DNA of 64,000 nucleotides, from the NCBI GenBank assembly GCA_965197675.1, contig OZ240221.1:434001-498000 (forward strand), written 5' to 3'. Positions 59,123 through 64,000 of this stretch are shown here, piece after piece. Every line of letters starts with the position of its first letter. Within the stretch, counting starts at the first letter, position 1. A program made the translations under genes and the position numbers. A model generated the notes under the pieces. The model ran no database searches and had not been told where the DNA came from. It saw nothing but the letters and a program-made list of their open reading frames with translations. This stretch comes from G965197675 sp965197675. GTDB taxonomy: Bacteria > Chloroflexota > Dehalococcoidia > Plut-88900.

Positions 59123-60481
59123 GTCCCGTCAAGTGGTTTAGGAGTGCGTCATCCTGTTGATGTTGTTTAGGCGGCTGTCGCCTCCGCGAGATCGGCCTCT
59201 GGAAGAGCTTCGTTGAAGGTCAGCACGACAGGTGTGATGTATCGACTACCAACGGCCCATTCGTCGTGCTGCTCAGCCAGGACGGCGCCGACCAGGCGAC
59301 GGACAGCTGGGCGGTTAGGGAAGATGCCCACCACATCGGTGCGTCGTCTGATCTCCTTGTTGAGACGCTCCTGTGGGTTGTTGGACCAGATCTTCTTCCA
59401 GTGGGCGAGTGGGAAGTTGGAGAAGGCCAGGACGTCGGGTCCGGCCTCGTCCAGTAGAGAGGCGACCTGAGGGAACCGGTCCTGGAGTTGATCGGTCACC
59501 CTGTCGAGTTGGGCGTGTACCTCATCGGGGGAGGGTTGCTGGTAGATGGTGCGCACCATGGTGGCTACCCATGGCTGGGCGCGCCTGGGGACCCGAGTGA
59601 GCAGGTTGGTCATGAAGTGGGTGCGGCACCGTTCCCAGCTGGCTCCGCCGAAGACTGCGGCGATGGCGCCTCGGAGTCCCTGATGAGCGTCCGATACCAC
59701 CAGCTCCACCTCGCCGAGGCCCCTGGCGGACAGCGAGCGCAGAAAGGCCAGCCAGAAGGCGCCGTCTTCACTCGTACCCACGTCCATCCCGATGATCTCC
59801 CGCTTGCCCTCGCCATTGACGGCCGTCGCCACCACCACGCTGACGTTGACGATCCTGCCGGCCTCCCTGACCTTCTGGGTCAGTGCGTCCAGCCACAGGC
59901 AGGGGTAGGGTCCAGCGTCCAGCGGACGGCCCATGAAGTCATCCACCACCACGTCCAGTTCCTGACAGATGCGCGACACCTGGCTCTTGGAGATACCCTC
60001 ACACCCCAGGGCCTTGACCAGATCGTCCACCCGCCTTGTGGATACACCTTCCACGTAGGCCTGCTGGATCACAGCCAGCAGAGCTCGCTCGCTGCGACGC
60101 CGTGGCTCCAGCAGGCTCGGGAAGTAGCTCTCTTCTCTGAGCTTCGGGATGTGCAGGTCCATCGTCCCTACACGGGTATCCCACGCCCGGGACCGATACC
60201 CGTTGCGCTGGGTCACCCGCTCAAGGCACCGTTCTCCATACTCAGCACCGATCCTCGATGACACCTCCGCATCCATGATCCCCTCTACCAGCACTCTCAG
60301 TGCCTCCCGTAGGAAGTCCACGTCACCGTCCATTCCCCCCTTGCGCAATAGCTCCAGCAGGTCCATCCTTTCCTTGACCACTGTTGTCCTCTTTTCTCGA
60401 GCTTTCTTCTTTGCCCGCTAAGGATGACGCGGTGGTCTCTCTTTCTCCAGACCCTCTCCCTCTTACACCACTTCCTGGGAC
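59123..60481. mobile_element. IS256-family insertion sequence, intact
   Basis: About 1.36 kb. Left end GTCCCGTCAAGTGGTTTAGG (59123-59142) and, on the other strand, right end GTCCCAGGAAGTGGTGTAAG (60481-60462) match at most positions. It encloses a full transposase gene. Not closely related to the dead element at 15 kb, whose ends differ. Confidence 0.85.
59167..60381 (-). CDS. IS256-family (mutator-type) transposase
   Basis: 404 aa, full length. DDE residues: Asp in 'CLWLDALTQKVREAGR', Asp in 'ELVVSDAHQGLRGAIAAVF', and Glu in 'IWSNNPQERLNKEIRRRTDVVGIFPN'. The N-terminal 'LREALRVLVEGIMDAEVSSRIGAEYGER ... RNGYRSRAWDTRVGTMDLHIPKLR' and 'CRTHFMTNLL' are family blocks. Starts at GTG 60381 or ATG 60366 (MDLLELLRKG). 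The gene has no internal stops, so the element may still be active. Confidence 0.95.
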   Translation of the reverse strand: MVKERMDLLELLRKGGMDGDVDFLREALRVLVEGIMDAEVSSRIGAEYGERCLERVTQRNGYRSRAWDTRVGTMDLHIPKLREESYFPSLLEPRRRSERALLAVIQQAYVEGVSTRRVDDLVKALGCEGISKSQVSRICQELDVVVDDFMGRPLDAGPYPCLWLDALTQKVREAGRIVNVSVVVATAVNGEGKREIIGMDVGTSEDGAFWLAFLRSLSARGLGEVELVVSDAHQGLRGAIAAVFGGASWERCRTHFMTNLLTRVPRRAQPWVATMVRTIYQQPSPDEVHAQLDRVTDQLQDRFPQVASLLDEAGPDVLAFSNFPLAHWKKIWSNNPQERLNKEIRRRTDVVGIFPNRPAVRRLVGAVLAEQHDEWAVGSRYITPVVLTFNEALPEADLAEATAA

Positions 60482-60688
60482 TCTACTGGCTGAAGGCGAT
60501 GCGGTACAAAAGGTGATCCTCGGGGACAAGGCTATCTGGGGAAAATTGATAGTATGACCTCACTTCTGATGTGGAAAAATATCCCGCACATTTTACACCG
60601 CTCGCACCCCTTTTTCGAGTATCACACGGGCCTCGTTGTCTGAACAAGGCTATCCGATAGGCAACTGATCAACTAGAATGTCTTGGAT

Positions 60689-61729
60689 ATGGAGTGGACG
60701 AAACCGGAATTTTCCAGACAGGAAGTTAACGCTGCCGGCCGGACATTGCTCGAAGATCATCCTCCAGCGGAATCAATTGAGCGCGCGCTTCATGTCATCA
60801 ACAACTGGAGAGCGTCTCATGCTTTTCCGCTGAAGACATTTCAGGCCACGCTACGCAAGAAAAGCAAAGACGTGAACAAGTATCCAGTTGTTGCGCAACG
60901 CCTAAAACGTTTGTCTGCTATACATTTGAAACTGGGCCTTATACCTACATTGCGGCTCTCGCAGATGCAAGACATTGGTGGGTGTCGCTGTGTAGTCCCC
61001 TCCGTCGGTTCCGTCTATAGACTTAAACGTTCGTACCGTCAAAGTCGCCTGAGGCATGAACGAGTTCATGCCGACGATTACATTAGCGAGCCTAAAGGTT
61101 CTGGATACCGAGGCGTGCACCTAGTGTACCGTTATACAAGCGACAAGAACCCCGACTTCAATGGCCTAAAAGTCGAAATCCAACTGCGGACAAGGCTTCA
61201 ACACGCTTGGGCCACAGCAGTCGAGGCTGTGAGTACGTTTACCGACGCCCAACTGAAATCTGGCATTGGCAGTAATAAGTGGCTCAGATTTTTCGCGCTC
61301 ATGGGTGCCGCGATAGCCCGACGTGAAAGACTACCTTTGGTCCCAGATACGCCGGAAAACGAAGGCGCGTTACGAAGTGAACTCAGGGAATATGTCAGTG
61401 ACCTCGATATTATAGAACATTTGGCAAGTTATCGTGCCCTTCTGAACTACGCGAACAAAAAACCTTTTGATGGCGTCAAATATTTTCTCTTGGAGTTGGA
61501 TCCTAAGAAAGCGCATGTGCGCATCACAAGGTATAGCAAGCAAGAGGCGCAGGCTGCATCCAAGCAATACTTGGAGAGTGAGCGCCCATTGCTTTGCCAA
61601 GAATTCGAGGGGGCGAACGATGCTGTTCTAGTTTCAGTGGATTCGATGAAAGCCCTCCGTCAAGCGTACCCGAACTATTTTGCGGATACGCGAATCTTCT
61701 TAAGAGAGTTGCAAAGGGCTACGGAGTAG
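60689..61729 (+). CDS. RelA/SpoT nucleotidyltransferase-domain protein
   Basis: About 346 aa. The synthetase core is visible: 'RLKRLSAIHLKLGLIPTLRLSQMQDIGGCRCVV', 'HADDYISEPKGSGYRGVHLVYRYTS' (the pyrophosphate-transfer region) and 'VEIQLRTRLQHAWATAVEAVSTF' (catalytic Glu and Q-L-R). The HD hydrolase, TGS and ACT domains of long RelA/SpoT are absent. A C-terminal about 130 aa extension follows that I do not recognise. Such stand-alone enzymes make (p)ppGpp or related nucleotides, and some are toxins or phage sensors (toxSAS, CapRel). No antitoxin-like neighbour is seen. ATG 60689; lies beside an IS, suggesting acquisition. Confidence 0.85.
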   Translation: MEWTKPEFSRQEVNAAGRTLLEDHPPAESIERALHVINNWRASHAFPLKTFQATLRKKSKDVNKYPVVAQRLKRLSAIHLKLGLIPTLRLSQMQDIGGCRCVVPSVGSVYRLKRSYRQSRLRHERVHADDYISEPKGSGYRGVHLVYRYTSDKNPDFNGLKVEIQLRTRLQHAWATAVEAVSTFTDAQLKSGIGSNKWLRFFALMGAAIARRERLPLVPDTPENEGALRSELREYVSDLDIIEHLASYRALLNYANKKPFDGVKYFLLELDPKKAHVRITRYSKQEAQAASKQYLESERPLLCQEFEGANDAVLVSVDSMKALRQAYPNYFADTRIFLRELQRATE

Positions 61730-61833
61730 TCTATCAGATAGCAGCGCCTGACCCTCCCGCCCCGGGTCCACCTCAGTGCTCAGTTTGCTAGGCAATGGAT
61801 CGCTGGCCCTGCTCCGAGGAAATTGCAAACTGT

Positions 61834-61885
61834 GGCTGAACACAGAGCCGCTGCGCCCGGCCAGTAAGCGGCTCTGTGTTCAGCC
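61834..61885 (+). terminator. 19-bp perfect inverted repeat downstream of the RelA/SpoT gene
   Basis: GGCTGAACACAGAGCCGCT and its exact complement flank a 14-base spacer. It is about 105 bases after the stop codon with no clear T-tract, so it may be an unusually long terminator or a transposon-type inverted repeat. Confidence 0.5.
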
Positions 61886-62286
61886 AGCCATCATCCTCTC
61901 ACCCTCCTAACTGACTTTGAAAAGACCCTGGTAGAAGCCCCAGGACGATTGCAAAGTCCTTGAGAATCCGTTGGTGGTGAGTCTGTCGAACCAAGTACGA
62001 ATTGCTCGCAACCTGTCCTTCGACAAGCTCAGGACCAACGTTTGGGCGTTTGAATAACGTGACAGCCGTCCCGGAAGAAGCCCGCAATAGAGAGCCATTG
62101 ATGAGGGCTCACATCCCGCCACGTTAAAGCCAAGTGCTCGGATAGTAATAAGATCCCTCATTTCCAGTGAGATTCGCCGCCCAATCTGTTCAACAATAGA
62201 ACCGGAATTTGGTACCCTTTCAAGGGTACGTAGCGGCTGGTTTGATACGTAAGACCTGAAGGCATTCGGGTTGGAGAGGTTAGCGT
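61886..62286. other. Intergenic stretch with one family 3 repeat fragment
   Basis: About 400 bases without a recognisable gene. 'CCTTCGACAAGCTCAGGACC' at about 62017 is a single family 3 fragment. GTACCCTTTCAAGGGTAC (62211-62228) is a perfect 18-base palindrome. Confidence 0.5.
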
Positions 62287-62856
62287 ATGCTGGCGCGAAT
62301 GTTGGGTGCTGCCCGTCTGGACCCGCATACATTTGAAGACGTAGAGCATGACAGTGGGGCCACCCTGCGGGCGTTGCTCGTCATTGTCTCCGTGGCCGGC
62401 GGCGTCGGCGGATTGCTGTCCGGCGAGGGAGACATTGTCAGGGGAGTGATTTTCGGCGTCATACGCGGGGTAGTGTCCTGGGCGGTATGGGCCTGAGTGG
62501 CCATGCTGGTCGGCACCACGATTCTGAAGACACCTAACACTCGTTCCGACTGGGGACAGGTCGCCCGAGGCACCGGATTCGCGCAGACGCCGGGGATCTT
62601 CAGCGTCTTGGTCTTTGTTCCGTTTGCGGGTTCCATATTGTCGTCCGCAATCTTCCTGTGGCAGTTCACGGCTATGCTCATAGCCATCCGGCAGACCCTG
62701 GATTACGATTCCCTCTGGCGGGCCTTTTTCGTGGTTGTCATTTCTCTCATCCCGGTGCTGATCATTAACGCCGTAATATTCTGGATCTTGAAAATCGGTG
62801 ATCAAAGCCCTGTCGCCCCGTCAGGCGACAGGGCAAAGGCGAATCGCCTTTCCTGA
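62287..62856 (+). pseudogene. YIP1-family membrane protein broken by an in-frame TGA
   Basis: The frame gives about 189 aa with one TGA (62494-62496) at codon 70. Before it: 'RMLGAARLDPHTFEDVEHDSGATLRALLVIVSVAGGVGGLL ... GVVSWAVWA'. After it: 'VAMLVGTTILKTPNTRSDWGQVARGTGFAQTPGIFSVLVFVPF' and 'WQFTAMLIAIRQTLDYDSLWRAFFVVVISLIPVL'. These are the blocks of YIP1-domain proteins with about five membrane helices. The TGA falls inside a membrane helix where homologues have no Cys, so it is a nonsense mutation (for example from TGG) and not selenocysteine. Confidence 0.75.
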
Positions 62857-62954
62857 ACGGCGTCAGTTCCCAAAAGGGAAGTCGGGGTGATTTTGAACGT
62901 GAATTAGGTAGGAAAGAGGGGAGTCGGAGCAAGTTAGCAAGTGATGTTTAGTCG

Positions 62955-63830
62955 GGTCTGGTTCCACGGTTTTGGGGCAGAGTTGCAGAAAGGCAAGTCG
63001 GGAGAATTGGGCTATGGAGCCACATTCCAGCCACATCGCGGCCACATGGGAGCAAGCAGCTGGAAGGTTCTTTCAGGCGGCGTGAGGCAGACTGAATCCC
63101 CCCGACAGGACCCTAAGGGATGTGGGGGTGCGAGACGCGGTGGGTGGCGAGGCGACATCCAGGGCACTGGCAATCGGCATCGAGTTGGCGGCTGTGTAGG
63201 GACTGGTGCATGGGTTTGAAGCGGCGAGGTCTGGCAGGCGGCAAGGCGGTCAATGCGCGTCCTCCCGCAAGAGGCATGGGGAATCGCTGGGGCGTTGGTA
63301 GCGTCATACCGATGCACGGAGGAAAGAGCGGGCGGGCAGGCTGCCTCCTAATCATGGGCGTAGCTGTTGCCAGGGGAAGCAGGGAAGTCGGTTACATCGG
63401 AGCAAGCATTTCGGGACCGGCGCCGTCCGGGTGGACCACGTGGCTTTGTGTAAGGTCTGGTTCCACGGATTTGGGGTGAAAGCCTCCAGGCGAGAGCCGG
63501 GAAGCGGGCCTCGGCAGCTACATCGCAGCGAGCAGCCCTCCGGCACCGTCGAGTGCCCGTCTGAGACCGTCTGGAGCGCTTCGGGGACCGGTTTTTGATG
63601 TTTTACCCGTGTACAGGGATTTGCGTCGGTTGACGAATGTCAATTGGGGGGCGGGTTCCTAGCTGAAACAGGAGTGAATGGGATGGGTCGCAGCCGTGGT
63701 TGCGAGCACTTTGAGATAAGGGTTGGTTCAACGCTTTTAGGCGAAAGTTGCAGAAATGCAAGTGGGCAGAATCGGGCTGTGAGGCCACGTTCCAGCTACA
63801 TCGGAGCTACATGGGAGCGAGCAATGCCGA
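62955..63830. repeat. Diverged repeat of about 105 bp in three copies
   Basis: Copies at about 62955-63060, 63454-63537 (poorer) and 63719-63825 share TCTGGTTCCACGGTTTTGGG-type starts. The first and third also share GAGTTGCAGAAAGGCAAGT-like middles and the ACATGGGAGCnAGCA end. The rest of 62857-64000 is gene-free, G-rich on the plus strand, with only chance frames. Confidence 0.6.
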
Positions 63831-64000
63831 GGCCCTCTGAGACGGTGTTGGGGAAGGCGAAGCCCCCTATCGGATGTGCGGGTGTGCGACGTCGGGGCCG
63901 ACATCGTGAATGACGTTGGCGGCGACCGTTCAAGGGGTCCAGGTCGGCGTCAACCAGGGCGGTATCGCCGCCCTGTGTGGGTTGGATCATGTCGTTCGTC

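Noticed and set aside
62287..62856. TGA in the YIP1-family gene as a third selenocysteine site
   Set aside because: The TGA lies within a membrane helix with no Cys in the family at that position and no redox partner residue. The only pairing downstream is weak. A nonsense mutation explains it better.
62955..63830. CRISPR or tandem protein repeat
   Set aside because: Only three diverged copies with uneven spacing of several hundred bases, and no continuous reading frame.

Overview
The window looks like a chromosome segment of an uncultivated member of the Chloroflexota, most likely class Dehalococcoidia and SAR202-like. This rests on gene content only: several amidohydrolase-2, LLM-type flavin oxidoreductase and SDR genes, split ADP-forming acyl-CoA synthetase subunits, a PPi-type phosphofructokinase, a 5S rRNA gene standing alone, and many dispersed repeats between genes. 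No taxonomic marker was aligned.

Layout. 1-3.7 kb: the 5' part of a group II intron (minus strand, running off the left edge), a structured RNA candidate with its own promoter and terminator, then rph, a YihY/BrkB membrane protein and an HtrA-type protease. 3.7-7.5 kb: ileS under a T-box leader, with a selenoprotein W-like gene (in-frame UGA) just upstream. 7.7-11.3 kb: a cobalamin riboswitch controlling btuFCD, followed by remnants of cobO and cobQ joined by a deletion. 11.3-13.5 kb: split acyl-CoA synthetase genes. 13.5-15.7 kb: a gene-free repeat nest and a dead IS256-type element. 15.8-28.9 kb: 5S rRNA, aconitase, RidA, amidohydrolase, aminotransferase, M20 hydrolase, MFS transporter, PPi-PFK, LLM oxidoreductase and ADP-ribosylglycohydrolase. 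29-30.7 kb: an IS110-family element. 30.7-32.4 kb: SDR and cyclase.

32.9-38.7 kb holds the most coherent unusual locus: a tightly packed minus-strand operon of a PHP metallohydrolase, a RibA-RibD(C) fusion, a BchC-like dehydrogenase, a non-canonical PTPS/QueD homologue, a GT4 glycosyltransferase and a methyltransferase. I read it as a possible pathway to a glycosylated and methylated pterin- or pyrimidine-type compound made from GTP. Divergent from it lies a thioredoxin-fold lipoprotein whose active-site Cys-x-x-Cys is encoded as UGA-x-x-Cys, followed by a SECIS-like hairpin. Together with the SelW-like gene this gives two independent selenoprotein candidates.

39-54 kb is catabolic: amidohydrolases, polysaccharide deacetylase, SDRs, SelA-fold PLP enzyme, LLM oxidoreductase, alcohol dehydrogenase, alpha/beta hydrolase and creatinase-like M24 protein. 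It is interrupted at 44.8-46.8 kb by an IS1595-family transposon with perfect inverted repeats and flanking direct repeats, carrying a HEPN-domain passenger gene. 54-64 kb is accessory: VapBC, a large repeat-containing lipoprotein with an HExxH metallopeptidase motif, a Cache-domain fragment beside an intact IS256 element, a RelA/SpoT-domain synthetase, a YIP1-family gene broken by a stop codon, and a gene-free tail with a diverged repeat.
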